Of a DNA stretch of 60,095 nucleotides, positions 41,662 through 51,290 are shown piece after piece; the stretch's first letter is position 1, and the number at the start of each line of letters is the position of its first letter. The stretch comes from Reyranella sp. (GTDB taxonomy: Bacteria; Pseudomonadota; Alphaproteobacteria; Reyranellales; Reyranellaceae): NCBI RefSeq assembly GCF_030651995.1, contig NZ_JAUSBN010000068.1:1-60095 (forward strand), given 5' to 3'. The notes below the pieces were generated by a model, which worked only from the letters and a program-made list of their open reading frames with translations, made no database searches and was not told the DNA's origin. The translations under genes and the position numbers were made by a program.

Positions 41662-44600
41662 CTACTCCGCCGCCGCCTTCATCGCCTCCGGGTTGCGCCA
41701 CTGGTGGAGCAGGTCGGCTTCCTTCTTCTTGGCCTTCTCCAGATGCGCGTCCTTCACGTGGCCGTAGCCTCGGATATCGTCGGGGATGGAGGCGAGCTTG
41801 ATCGCCAGCGCGTGGTTCTGCGCTGAGAGAGTCGCCAGCAGCTCGTCGATCAGCGTCTCGTAGTCGGCGATCAGGCGGCGCTCGGTCTTGCGCTCCTCGG
41901 TGTAGCCGAACACGTCGAGCCTGGTGCCGCGCAGGCCCTTGAGCCTGGCCAGCATCCGGAAGGCCGGGAGCATCCAGGCGCCGAACTCCAGCTTGATGAG
42001 CTGGCCGGTCTGCGGGTCGCGGCTGGAGAAGAGCGGCGGGGCGAGGTGGAACTTGAGCTTGTAGTCCCCGTCGAACTGGCGGCTGAGGCCGGCCTGGAAG
42101 GCGGCCTCGGTGTAGAGGCGCGCGACCTCGTACTCGTCCTTGTAGGACAGGAGCTTCGAGTAATAGAGCGCGACGGCCTCCGCGAGTCCCGTCTGGCCGA
42201 TCTTTTGTTCGGCAGCGCGCACCTTGTCGACCAGCGCCTTGTAGCGCTGGGCCAGCGCGGCGTTCTGGTAGCCGGTCAGGTGCCTGGTGCGCGAGGCCAC
42301 GATCTCGTCGAGCGTCTTCGGCTGGCTGCGCGTGAAGGCGACGACGTTGTCCTTGGTCGGCTTGGGCGCGACCAGCTTTTCGACCGCGGCGCGGTCGGCG
42401 GCGGCGCGGCGGCCCCAGCGGAAGGCCGCGAGGTTCATCGGCACGGCGGCACCGTTCAGTTCGATGGCGCGCTCGATCGACTCGTCGCTGAGCGGGATCA
42501 GGCCTTTCTGGTAGGCATAGCCCAGCACGAACATGTTGGTGGCGATCGAATCGCCCATCAGGGCGGTGGCGATGCCGGTGGCGTCGAGGAAATCGACCCC
42601 GTCGGCGCCGGCCGCGGCCTCGACCGAGAGTTTCAGCGTGTTGGTCGGGAAGGCGAGGTCGGGATGGCGCGTGAACTCGCCGGTGATGGTCTCGTGCGTG
42701 TTGACCACGGCGTGCGAGACGCCGGGCTCGAGGCTGGCCAGCGCGTTGGGGCTGGCGCTGACGACCAGGTCGCAGCCCAGCAGCACGTTGGCGCCGCCGG
42801 CGGCCAGGCGTACGGCGTGCAGGGCCTCGGGGGTCGCGCCGATGCGGACATGGCTGATCACCGCGCCGCCCTTCTGCGCCATGCCGAGCTGGTCGAGCAC
42901 GGTGGCACCCTTGCCCTCGATATGGGCGGCCATGCCCATGATGGCGCCGATGGTGACGACGCCGGTGCCGCCGATGCCGGTGATGAGGACACCGTAGGGT
43001 TTGTCCGCGACGGACGGGAGCGCCGGGGCGGCCGGCATCTCCGGTTCAGGCGCGGCGGCGCCGTCGGTCTTCTTCGTGGTCACCGCCTTGCCCTTCTTCA
43101 GCGTGCCGCCCTCGACGCTCACGAAGGAGGGGCAGAAGCCGTTCTGGCAGGAGAAGTCCTTGTTGCAGGAGGACTGGTCGATGGCGCGCTTGCGGCCGAA
43201 CTCGGTCTCGACCGGCACGACCGAGAGGCAGTTCGACTTCACGGAGCAGTCGCCGCAGCCCTCGCACACCGCCTCGTTGATGAAGAGGCGCTTGTTGGGA
43301 TCGGGGAAGGTGCCGCGCTTGCGGCGGCGGCGCTTCTCGGCGGCGCAGGTCTGGTCGTAGATCAGGACCGAGACGCCCTTGACCTCGCGCAGTTCGCGCT
43401 GGACCTCGTCGAGCTGGTCGCGGTGATGGAAGGTGACGCCCGGCGCCCACGGCGTGCCGATCGGATACTTGTCTGGCTCGTCGCTCACCAGCGCGATGCG
43501 GCCCACGCCCTCGGCATGGACCTGCTGGCTGATCGTCCAGGGATGGACATTGCCGTCGTGCGGCTGGCCGCCGGTCATGGCGACGGCGTCGTTGTAGAGG
43601 ATCTTGTAGGTGATGGTGGTGTTGGTCGCGACCGCGTGACGGATCGCGAGATAGCCCGAATGGAAATAGGTGCCGTCGCCCAGGTTCTGGAAGACGTGCG
43701 GCATGTCGGTGAAGTGGCTGGCGCCGACCCAGGGCGCGCCCTCGGCGCCCATGTGGGTGAAGGTCTTGGTGTTGCGCTCCATGCCGATGGCCAGCGTATG
43801 GCAGCCGATGCCGGCCATCGCCATCGAGCCGTCGGGCACCTTGGTCGAGCTGTTGTGCGGGCAGCCCGAGCAGAAATAGGGGACGCGGGCGAGGCCGGCC
43901 TCATTACGCACCTGGCGGCCGGCGCGGCGCTTCAGCGCCTCGAAGCGCTCCTTGGTGCGGCTGCTGAAGGAATCGAGCCCGAAGCGGGCGACGATGGCCG
44001 AGGCGATCTCGTAGGGCGTCAGCTCGCCGTCGGTCTTGAGCAGCTTCTGACCGTGCTCGTCGGTCTTGCCGACCACGACGGGGCGGCGGTCGGCCGGGGC
44101 GTTGAACAGCGCGTCCTTGAGCTGCTGCTCGATCAGGTTGCGCTTCTCCTCGATAACCAGGATCTCGCGCTTGCCGGCGGCAAAGGCGGTGGCGCCCTCG
44201 GTTTCCAGCGGCCAGACCATGCCGACCTTGTAGATGGCGAGGCCCAGGCGCTCGGCCTCCTCGTCCGCGATGCCCAGCTCGTCGAGCGCCTGGCGCACGT
44301 CGAGGTAGGACTTGCCGACGGTGACGATGCCGAAGCGGGCGTCGGGCCGGCCGAGCATCAGCCGGTCGAGCTTGTTGGCGCGCCAGTAGGCCAGCGCCGC
44401 GGGCTGCTTGATGGTGACGACGCGGCGCTCCTGGCCCAGCCAGTCGTCGGGCCAGCGGATGTGCACGCCGTCGGGCGGCAGCACGAAATCGGTGGGGGTG
44501 TGGATCTCGACCCGGTGCGGGTCAATGTAGACCGAGGCCGAGCTGTCGACGGTCTCGCTGAGCACCTTGAAGGCGACCCACAGGCCCGAATAGCGCGACA

Positions 44601-45162
44601 TCGCGAAGGCGTGCAGGCCCCAGTCGAGATATTCCTGGACGCCGGCCGGGTGGATGACCGGCATGCCGGCCGACATGAAGGCCGGCTCGCTCTGGTGGGC
44701 GACGGTCGAGGATTTCGCCATGTGGTCGTCGCCCGCGAGGGCCACGATACCGCCATGCCTGGAGGTGCCGGCGTAATTGGCGTGCTTGAAGACGTCGCCC
44801 GACCGGTCGACGCCGGGGCCCTTGCCGTACCACATGCCGAACACGCCATCGTAACGCGCGCCGGGGTAGAGGTGGATCTGCTGGGTGCCCCACAGGGCGG
44901 TGGCGGCCAGGTCCTCGTTGGTCCCGGGCTGGAACTCGATATGGCTCTTCTTGATGAACTTCTTGGCCTGCCACAGGGCCTGGTCGAAGCCCCCCAGCGG
45001 CGAGCCGCGATAGCCGGAGATGTAGCCGCCGGTGTTCAGGCCGGCCGCCACGTCGCGCTGGCGTTGCATCATCGGGAGGCGCACCAGCGCCTGCGTCCCG
45101 GTCAGGTAAACGCGTCCACGTTCGAGGATGTACTTGTCGTCCAGGGTCACCGCGAGGGGCAT
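41662..45162 (-). CDS. indolepyruvate ferredoxin oxidoreductase, fused IorA-IorB type
   Basis: 1166 residues. It oxidatively decarboxylates aryl 2-oxoacids with CoA to acyl-CoA, passing electrons to ferredoxin. The N-terminal half carries the pyrimidine-binding domain and a thiamine-diphosphate motif near GDGTYFHSGYLAIRHAV. A cysteine cluster follows (CEGCGDCSVKSNC). The C-terminal gamma domain starts GVLITGIGGTGVVTIGAIMG and includes GATVLDQLGMAQKGGAVISH. Fusion of the two subunits is usual in proteobacteria. GGAGGTTGCC precedes ATG 45162. The neighbours do not indicate which amino acid it serves. Confidence 0.93.
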   Translation of the reverse strand: MPLAVTLDDKYILERGRVYLTGTQALVRLPMMQRQRDVAAGLNTGGYISGYRGSPLGGFDQALWQAKKFIKKSHIEFQPGTNEDLAATALWGTQQIHLYPGARYDGVFGMWYGKGPGVDRSGDVFKHANYAGTSRHGGIVALAGDDHMAKSSTVAHQSEPAFMSAGMPVIHPAGVQEYLDWGLHAFAMSRYSGLWVAFKVLSETVDSSASVYIDPHRVEIHTPTDFVLPPDGVHIRWPDDWLGQERRVVTIKQPAALAYWRANKLDRLMLGRPDARFGIVTVGKSYLDVRQALDELGIADEEAERLGLAIYKVGMVWPLETEGATAFAAGKREILVIEEKRNLIEQQLKDALFNAPADRRPVVVGKTDEHGQKLLKTDGELTPYEIASAIVARFGLDSFSSRTKERFEALKRRAGRQVRNEAGLARVPYFCSGCPHNSSTKVPDGSMAMAGIGCHTLAIGMERNTKTFTHMGAEGAPWVGASHFTDMPHVFQNLGDGTYFHSGYLAIRHAVATNTTITYKILYNDAVAMTGGQPHDGNVHPWTISQQVHAEGVGRIALVSDEPDKYPIGTPWAPGVTFHHRDQLDEVQRELREVKGVSVLIYDQTCAAEKRRRRKRGTFPDPNKRLFINEAVCEGCGDCSVKSNCLSVVPVETEFGRKRAIDQSSCNKDFSCQNGFCPSFVSVEGGTLKKGKAVTTKKTDGAAAPEPEMPAAPALPSVADKPYGVLITGIGGTGVVTIGAIMGMAAHIEGKGATVLDQLGMAQKGGAVISHVRIGATPEALHAVRLAAGGANVLLGCDLVVSASPNALASLEPGVSHAVVNTHETITGEFTRHPDLAFPTNTLKLSVEAAAGADGVDFLDATGIATALMGDSIATNMFVLGYAYQKGLIPLSDESIERAIELNGAAVPMNLAAFRWGRRAAADRAAVEKLVAPKPTKDNVVAFTRSQPKTLDEIVASRTRHLTGYQNAALAQRYKALVDKVRAAEQKIGQTGLAEAVALYYSKLLSYKDEYEVARLYTEAAFQAGLSRQFDGDYKLKFHLAPPLFSSRDPQTGQLIKLEFGAWMLPAFRMLARLKGLRGTRLDVFGYTEERKTERRLIADYETLIDELLATLSAQNHALAIKLASIPDDIRGYGHVKDAHLEKAKKKEADLLHQWRNPEAMKAAAE

Positions 45163-45335
45163 GGCAACCTCCCTGACATTTCAATATGGGCACGGTAGCG
45201 ACGTTTGCACGCGTCGGGCAATGCGGAACGCGACCGTGCCCGAAAAACGACGGTTTAGGTCGGGCCGGCCGGGCGGCACCCCTTCGCCGTTTCACGGTGT
45301 CACCTTCGAATGAAATGTTGTAAGCGTCCGCCGCC

Positions 45336-46310
45336 ATGACCTCCGTCCTCGTCACAGGTGTCGCCGGTTTCGTCGGCTCCCACGTCGCCCGCGCCCTGCT
45401 GGCGCGAGGCGAGTCGGTCGTCGGGATCGACAATTTCAGCGACTATTACGACCCTGTCCTGAAGTTCGCCCGGCTGAAGCCGCTGCGCGAGACGGCCGGA
45501 TTCACCTTCGTCGAGGGCGATATATCGGACCGCGAGACGATGACGGGGCTGGCCGACCGTCATGGCGATCTCGACCGGATCGTCCACCTGGCGGCCCAGC
45601 CGGGCATCCGCCATTCCAGGATCGACCCCTATATCTACGTGCAGACCAACGTGATGGGGCATCTCGTCCTGCTGGAGCTGGCGCGCCGGCTCGGGCCGCG
45701 GCTCAGGCATCTGGTCTATGCCTCGTCGTCGTCCGTGTATGGCGGCAACGACAAGATCCCCTTCGCCGTCGGGGACCGGGTCGACCATCCGGTCTCGCTG
45801 TATGCCGCGACCAAGCGCTCCGGCGAGCTGATGACCGAGACCTACGTGCACCAGTACGGGCTCAAGGCGACCGGCCTGCGCTACTTCACGGTTTACGGGC
45901 CCTGGGGGCGGCCCGACATGTCGCCGTACATCTTTGCCCGGGCGATCCACGAGGGCCGGACGATCCCGCTCTATCACCACGGCAAGCTGAAGCGCGATTT
46001 CACCTACGTCGACGACATCGTGGCCGGCACCCTGGCGGCGCTCGACCAGCCGCCCGCGACCGCCGGACACCGGCTGTACAATCTCGGCGGGTCGCGCAGC
46101 GAGGAGATCCTCGACGTCATCGCGCTGTTCGAGAAGGCGCTGGGCCGGAAGGCCGTCATCGAACTCAAGCCCGGCGAGCCCGGCGACATGCCGGAAACCG
46201 CCGCCGACATCGACGCCACGACCCGCGATTTCGGCTGGACCCCCAAGGTCAGCGTCGAGCAGGGCATCCCGCTCTTCGTCGACTGGTTCAAGGCCTACAA
46301 TCGTCTTTAA
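45336..46310 (+). CDS. NAD-dependent nucleotide-sugar epimerase (UDP-glucuronate 4-epimerase-like)
   Basis: 324 residues of the extended short-chain dehydrogenase family. The NAD motif is TGVAGFVGSHVARALL and the catalytic pair is Y156xxxK160 (SLYAATKRSGE), with S130-S131 upstream (YASSSSVYGG). DNFSDYYDPVLK after the second strand is characteristic of UDP-glucuronate 4-epimerases, and YGPWGRPDMSPYIFARAI supports that subgroup. It makes activated sugars for envelope polysaccharide. It is divergent from the indolepyruvate oxidoreductase and followed by a palindromic repeat. Confidence 0.9.
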   Translation: MTSVLVTGVAGFVGSHVARALLARGESVVGIDNFSDYYDPVLKFARLKPLRETAGFTFVEGDISDRETMTGLADRHGDLDRIVHLAAQPGIRHSRIDPYIYVQTNVMGHLVLLELARRLGPRLRHLVYASSSSVYGGNDKIPFAVGDRVDHPVSLYAATKRSGELMTETYVHQYGLKATGLRYFTVYGPWGRPDMSPYIFARAIHEGRTIPLYHHGKLKRDFTYVDDIVAGTLAALDQPPATAGHRLYNLGGSRSEEILDVIALFEKALGRKAVIELKPGEPGDMPETAADIDATTRDFGWTPKVSVEQGIPLFVDWFKAYNRL

Positions 46311-46341
46311 AGGCGTAATTGCTCGGGTTTTGAACGACGCG

Positions 46342-46440
46342 AAAGGTCCCTCACTGCGTTCGGGATGACAATTGTGCTTGGATTGGCGCGGTGTGTCGCT
46401 GCAGAAAATGCTGTCATCCCGAACGCAGTGAGGGACCTTT
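46342..46440. repeat. palindromic intergenic repeat, family B copy 1
   Basis: AAAGGTCCCTCACTGCGTTC...GGGATGACA and its inverse TGTCATCCC...GAACGCAGTGAGGGACCTTT flank about 41 unrelated bases. Copies are at 50965 and 59736. The remaining 160 bases before the next gene hold nothing recognised. Confidence 0.85.
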
Positions 46441-46603
46441 GAGTCACATGCCATAGCCGTGAACGCACCTATCGTGCGCACGGCTTCGAGCCGGCGCCCG
46501 TCGAACCGGGAAGCGTGGTAGATCGGGGGGCCGCGATCCGGCAGGCCCTCTAGCCACGTAGCAGGTCGCGCCCCATATCAGGGGCGACGCAGGGAGTTTG
46601 TGG

Positions 46604-48373
46604 ATGAACGTTGTGCTGGGCGATCTGCCGACCTGGAACTTGGCCGACCTCTATTCCAGTCCGAGCGGGACGGATCTCACCGCGGACCTGAAGCGCGCGG
46701 CCACCGAAGCAGATGCGTTCGCCAAGGACTATGAGGGCAGGATCGTCGGACTCGATGGCAAGGCGCTGGGCGGGGCGATCGTCCGCCTCGAGGCGATGAG
46801 CGACCTGCTGGGCCGGATCGGCTCCTACGCCCAGCTCTATTCCGCCCAGGACCTCTCCGATCCCGAGCGTAACCGCTTCGCGCAGGACATCTCCGAGAAG
46901 CTGAACGACATCGGCTCGAAGCTCCTGTTCTTCCGGCTCGAGATCAACAAGATCGAGGATGCCGACCTCGCCGAGAAGCTGAAGGCGCCGGAACTCGTCA
47001 AGTACGGGCCGTGGCTGCGCGACGCGCGCCTGTTCCGGCCGCATCAGCTCTCCGACGAGCTGGAGAAGTTCCAGCACGACCAGTCGGTGGTCGGCAGCAG
47101 CGCCTGGTCACGTCTGTTCGACGAGACGATCGCGCGGCTGCGCTATCCGTTCGGCAACGAGATGCTGACGGAGCCGCAGATCCTCGACAGGCTGTCGAAC
47201 AAGGACGCCGCGGTGCGCAAGGAGGCCGCCAAGTCGTTCGGCAAGGTGCAGGGCGACAACATCGCCGTCTTCTCGCTGGTGACCAACACGCTGATCAAGG
47301 ACAAGGAGATCGACGATCGCTGGCGCAAGTACGCCCGCCCGCAATCGTTCCGGAACCTGGCCAACGTGGTCGAGGACGAGGTCGTCGATGCGCTCGCGGC
47401 CTCGGTAAAGGCGGCCTACCCGAAGCTCTCGCACCGCTATTACAAGCTGAAGGCCAGGTGGTTCGGCGTCGAGACGATGCCCTATTGGGACCGCAACGCG
47501 CCGCTGCCCGAGCATGACGACCGCACGATCCCGTGGCCCGAGGCCGAGAAGATCGTGCTCGATGCCTACAATGCCTTCTCGCCGGAGCTGGCCGATGTCG
47601 GCCGCAAATTCTTCGGCAGCGGCTGGATCGACGCGCCGGCGCGGCCGGGCAAGTCGCCGGGCGCCTTCGCCCATCCGACGGTGCCGTCGGCCCATCCTTA
47701 TCTTCTGCTGAACTACCAGGGGAAGGTGCGGGACGTGATGACGCTCGCGCACGAGCTGGGCCACGGCGTGCACCAGGTGCTGGCGGCCAAGCAGGGCCCG
47801 CTGATGGCCGACACGCCGCTCACCCTGGCCGAGACCGCCTCGGTATTCGGCGAGATGCTGACCTTCCAGTCGCTGCTCAAGACCGCGCCCGACAAGGCGA
47901 CGCGCAAGGCGATGCTGGCCGGCAAGGTCGAGGACATGCTGAACACGGTGGTGCGGCAGATCGCGTTCTACGATTTCGAGTCCCGCATCCACATGGCGCG
48001 CCGCGAGGGCGAACTCACGCCCGACGCGATCGGCGAGATCTGGATGGCGGTGCAGAAGGAGAGCCTCGGTCCGGCCTTCACCTTCGACGACGAGTACAAG
48101 CACTATTGGTCCTACATCGGCCACTTCATCCACTCGCCGTTCTACGTCTACGCCTATGCGTTCGGCGACTGCTTGGTGAACTCGCTCTACGCCGCCTACC
48201 AGGCCCAGCCCGACGGTTTCCAGGAGAAGTATCTCGACATGCTGCGGTCGGGCGGCGTCAAGCGCCACAAGGAACTGCTGGCGCCGTTCGGCCTCGATGC
48301 CTCCGATCCCGCCTTCTGGGACAAGGGGCTTGAGGTGATCTCGGGCTTCATCGACGAACTCGAGAAACTCTGA
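46604..48373 (+). CDS. pepF: oligoendopeptidase F (M3 family)
   Basis: 589 residues, the usual length of PepF. A zinc oligopeptidase: HELGH with the two ligands and catalytic glutamate begins at residue 383 (MTLAHELGHGVHQ), and the third ligand glutamate is in TLAETASVFGEML. It cleaves short peptides in the cytoplasm. The N-terminal helical domain (DLPTWNLADLYSS) is the family's normal opening. ATG 46604 follows AGGGAG; an in-frame TTG at 46598 is less suitable. Confidence 0.94.
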   Translation: MNVVLGDLPTWNLADLYSSPSGTDLTADLKRAATEADAFAKDYEGRIVGLDGKALGGAIVRLEAMSDLLGRIGSYAQLYSAQDLSDPERNRFAQDISEKLNDIGSKLLFFRLEINKIEDADLAEKLKAPELVKYGPWLRDARLFRPHQLSDELEKFQHDQSVVGSSAWSRLFDETIARLRYPFGNEMLTEPQILDRLSNKDAAVRKEAAKSFGKVQGDNIAVFSLVTNTLIKDKEIDDRWRKYARPQSFRNLANVVEDEVVDALAASVKAAYPKLSHRYYKLKARWFGVETMPYWDRNAPLPEHDDRTIPWPEAEKIVLDAYNAFSPELADVGRKFFGSGWIDAPARPGKSPGAFAHPTVPSAHPYLLLNYQGKVRDVMTLAHELGHGVHQVLAAKQGPLMADTPLTLAETASVFGEMLTFQSLLKTAPDKATRKAMLAGKVEDMLNTVVRQIAFYDFESRIHMARREGELTPDAIGEIWMAVQKESLGPAFTFDDEYKHYWSYIGHFIHSPFYVYAYAFGDCLVNSLYAAYQAQPDGFQEKYLDMLRSGGVKRHKELLAPFGLDASDPAFWDKGLEVISGFIDELEKL

Positions 48374-48393
48374 CGTGGCCTCAGCACCAAAAG

Positions 48394-48506
48394 ACCTCAT
48401 GCTGAGGAGGCCGCATCGCGGCCGTCTCGAAGCATGGGAACGCGCACCCCTATCTTTGCCCACCCTTCGAGACGCGACCCTGCGGGCCGCTCCTCAGGGT
48501 GAGGTG
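48394..48506. repeat. palindromic intergenic repeat, family A copy 3 (middle inverted)
   Basis: CCTCATGCTGAGGAGG, TCTCGAAGCATGGG, CCCACCCTTCGAGACGC and CTCCTCAGGGTGAGG. Relative to other copies the GAAGGGTGGG and CCCATGCTTC segments are on opposite sides, so this copy is the reverse orientation. Confidence 0.8.
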
Positions 48507-48520
48507 GTTTTGTAGGAATC

Positions 48521-49873
48521 ATGGCCTCTGATGAAGGTGACTCTCTCGGCGGGCGGCTCGGGCGCTATGCGCGGGTCGGCACGTCGGTCGGCGGGCTGGC
48601 GGTCAAGCTGGCGGGGCAGCGCTATCTCGGCTTCAACCTCGACCGCGACAAGCACGCCGGTGAGCTGAAGGCGGCGCTGGGCGGACTGAAAGGTCCGCTG
48701 ATGAAGGCGGCGCAGCTGCTCGCCACCATCCCCGACGCGCTTCCGCCGGAATATGCCCGCGAGCTGGCGCAGCTGCAGGCCAACGCGCCGGCGATGGGCT
48801 GGGCCTTCGTGCGCCGGCGCATGGCCTCGGAACTCGGGCCGGACTGGCAGGCGAAGTTCGCCCGCTTCGACAAGGAGGCGTCGTTCGCCGCCTCGCTGGG
48901 GCAGGTCCATCGCGCGACGCTGCTCGACGGGCGCGAGGTGGCGGCCAAGCTCCAGTATCCCGACATGTCCTCGGCCCTGGAGGCCGACCTCAACCAGCTC
49001 AAGCTCGTGTTCGCGATCGGCCAGCGCGTCGATCCGGCGATCCGGACCGACGAGATCCACGCCGAGATCACCAACCGGCTGCGCGAGGAACTCGACTATC
49101 GCCGCGAAGCCCGGCATGCGGCCCTCTACCGCCACATGCTGCGCGACGAGGCCCAAGTCCATGTGCCGGGCGTGGTCGACTCGCATTCGACCGAGCGTCT
49201 CCTCACCATGGACTGGCTGCAGGGCGAGCCTTTGCTCAACTGGAAGACGCGCTCTCAGGAGGAGCGCGATGCCTTGGCCATCGCCATGTTCCGTGCCTGG
49301 TACGTGCCGTTCTATTTCTACGGCGCCATCCACGGCGATCCGCATCTCGGCAACTATTCGGTGCGGCCCGACGGTTCGGTGAACCTGATGGACTTCGGCT
49401 GCATCCGCATCTTCCCGCCGCGCTTCGTGCGCGGCTCGATCGAGCTCTATCGCGCGCTGATGACCGACGACGAGGCGCGCGCCGTCGCGGCCTACGAGGA
49501 TTGGGGGTTTACTGGCCTCAGCAAGGAGATGATTGCGATCCTCAACCGCTGGGCCGCGTTCCTCTATGGCCCGCTGATGGATGATCGCCCGCGCCGTCTC
49601 ACCGAGGGCATGGCCGAGGGCTATGGCCGCGAGATGGCGCAGAACGTGTTCGGCGAGTTGCGCAAGATGGGCGGCGTGCGGCCGCCGCGCGAGTTCGTGT
49701 TCATGGACCGCGCCGCCATCGGCCTGGGCTCGGTGTTCATCCATCTCCGCGCCTCGATCAACTGGCACCAGCTCTTCGAGGGACTGATCGACGGCTTCGA
49801 CGTGGACGCGCTCGCCGAGCGGCAGGACCTCGCGCTGAAAGAGGCCGGGCTCGAGGACGCGCTCCAGCCGTGA
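48521..49873 (+). CDS. ABC1/AarF (UbiB/ADCK) family atypical kinase
   Basis: 450 residues. The ABC1 kinase-like fold is shown by LKGPLMKAAQLLATIPDALP (the KxGQ-like N-terminal motif, here KAAQ), VAAKLQYPDM (the lysine) and HGDPHLGNYSVRPDGSVNLM followed by DFGCIRI (catalytic and metal loops). The family assists ubiquinone synthesis and lipid handling at membranes. KAAQ rather than KxGQ is a small deviation. GTGA joins it to the frameshifted epimerase gene behind it. Confidence 0.88.
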   Translation: MASDEGDSLGGRLGRYARVGTSVGGLAVKLAGQRYLGFNLDRDKHAGELKAALGGLKGPLMKAAQLLATIPDALPPEYARELAQLQANAPAMGWAFVRRRMASELGPDWQAKFARFDKEASFAASLGQVHRATLLDGREVAAKLQYPDMSSALEADLNQLKLVFAIGQRVDPAIRTDEIHAEITNRLREELDYRREARHAALYRHMLRDEAQVHVPGVVDSHSTERLLTMDWLQGEPLLNWKTRSQEERDALAIAMFRAWYVPFYFYGAIHGDPHLGNYSVRPDGSVNLMDFGCIRIFPPRFVRGSIELYRALMTDDEARAVAAYEDWGFTGLSKEMIAILNRWAAFLYGPLMDDRPRRLTEGMAEGYGREMAQNVFGELRKMGGVRPPREFVFMDRAAIGLGSVFIHLRASINWHQLFEGLIDGFDVDALAERQDLALKEAGLEDALQP

Positions 49874-50783
49874 ACGTCCTGGTGACCGGCTCCTCGGGCT
49901 GGCTCGGCCAGACCCTGTGCCAAGGCTTGGGCGCGACGGGCACAAGGTGGTGGGCCTCGATCAGGAGCCGGGCGCCACCACGACGGTCGTGGGCTCGGTC
50001 GTCGACCGCGCACTGGTCCGTCGTGTCATCCGCGACGAGGGCATCACGGCCATCGTGCATGCCGCGGCGCGCCACAAGCCGCATATCGAGACCCATGACA
50101 ATTCGGAGTTCGTCGCCGTCAACGTGCAGGGGACGTTGAACCTGCTGGAGGAGGCCGTGGCGCCGGGCTCGACCGTCGGCCGCCTCGTCTTCACCTCGAC
50201 GACCTCGCTCATGATCTCGCAGGAGATCCGCGCCGGGAAGGCGGGCGGGGCGAAGGAGGCGGTGTGGATCGACGAGACGATGGCGCCGCTCAAGCCACGC
50301 AACATCTACGGCGTCACCAAGCTCGCCGCGGAAGAGCTGTGCCGCCTGTTCAATCATCTGCACGGGCTGCCGGTCCTGATCCTGCGCACCTCGCGGTTCT
50401 TCCCCGAGGAGGATGACATGGCGCATGCCATCAAGCAGTCGGGCGAGAACACCAAGGCCAATGAGTTCCTGTTCCGCCGGCTCAGCGTCGAGGATGCGGC
50501 CGAGGCCCATGTCGTGGCACTGGCCAAGGCGAAGGAGGTCGGCTTCGACACCTTCATCGTCTCGGCGCCGACGCCGTTCACGCGCGACGATTGCCACGAC
50601 TTGATCGCCGACGCGCCCTCGGTGGTCGCCCGCCTGTTCCCCGAGTACCGCGCACTCTATGAGCGGCGCGGTTGGACGATGTTCGACACGATCGACCGGG
50701 TCTACGATGCCGGAAAAGCGGAGCGTGTCCTGGGCGTCAGGTGCCGTACCGACTTCGGCGCGATCCTCGCAGGGTTACGATAG
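49870..50783 (+). pseudogene. NAD-dependent epimerase/dehydratase, frameshifted near codon 16
   Basis: The N-terminus MNVLVTGSSGWLGQTL (Rossmann glycine motif) is in one frame and the rest (VPRLGRDGHKVVGLDQEPG onward, with IVHAAARHKPHIETH and NIYGVTKLAAEE) in another. ACCCTGTGCC at 49913-49922 needs one extra G to join them, so a single base is missing. The body, ending at 50783, is otherwise intact, including YxxxK. It is either a pseudogene, a sequencing error or programmed slippage; the absence of a slippery run favours the first two. Confidence 0.75.
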
Positions 50784-50964
50784 CGGTAACAAAATTCGCT
50801 TTCCGGCGTTTCATCGGAATGCGTACTTCCACGCCCAAACGGCTTCTGACGGCGGCCGTGCTCGTCGCGGTCGTGGTTGAGCCGCAGCATTCATGATCAA
50901 TTGCTTCCCCATTCAAATGCAGGGCGGTCCGGGGAAAATCACGCGCGATTTGGGATAGGGAAAA

Positions 50965-51037
50965 TTGTCATCCCGAGCGCAGCGAGGGACCTTTATCGGT
51001 GGCTTTAAAGGTCCCTCGCTGCGCTCGGGATGACAAA
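50965..51037. repeat. palindromic intergenic repeat, family B copy 2
   Basis: TTGTCATCCCGAGCGCAGCG, AGGGACCTTTA, 9 bases, TTAAAGGTCCC, TCGCTGCGCTCGGGATGACA: a near-perfect 31-bp inverted repeat, the most compact copy. The rest of 50784-51290 holds further short dyads (GGGTCAGG/CCTGACCC at 51181; CTCCCCATTTGAATGGGGAG at 51241) and no convincing gene. Confidence 0.85.
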
Positions 51038-51290
51038 GTGCGTACAAATCGAGCCGGCTGGAAAAAACGCGGGGGCCTCTGTCGGACACTCCCTGGATTG
51101 TAACGTAGCGTTGCCGCTGCTAGCGATTTGAGGGACCTCTTTAATCTTTCCCCGGACACTCCTGCGTCATACGGGGCGATAGGGTCAGGCTCGTCGTCAC
51201 CGCGAATCCTGACCCCTCCGTCGTCGTGAGACGACGACACCTCCCCATTTGAATGGGGAGGACAGTGATCCTACTTCAGCCGGAAAGACT

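Noticed and set aside
42046..45198. Very long open frame on the plus strand opposite the indolepyruvate oxidoreductase
   Set aside because: High GC leaves few stops on the opposite strand. The translation is low-complexity and lacks any domain, whereas the minus-strand protein has clear cofactor motifs.
50784..51290. Short open frames in the repeat-rich region
   Set aside because: They coincide with palindromes and have no ribosome sites or protein-like composition.
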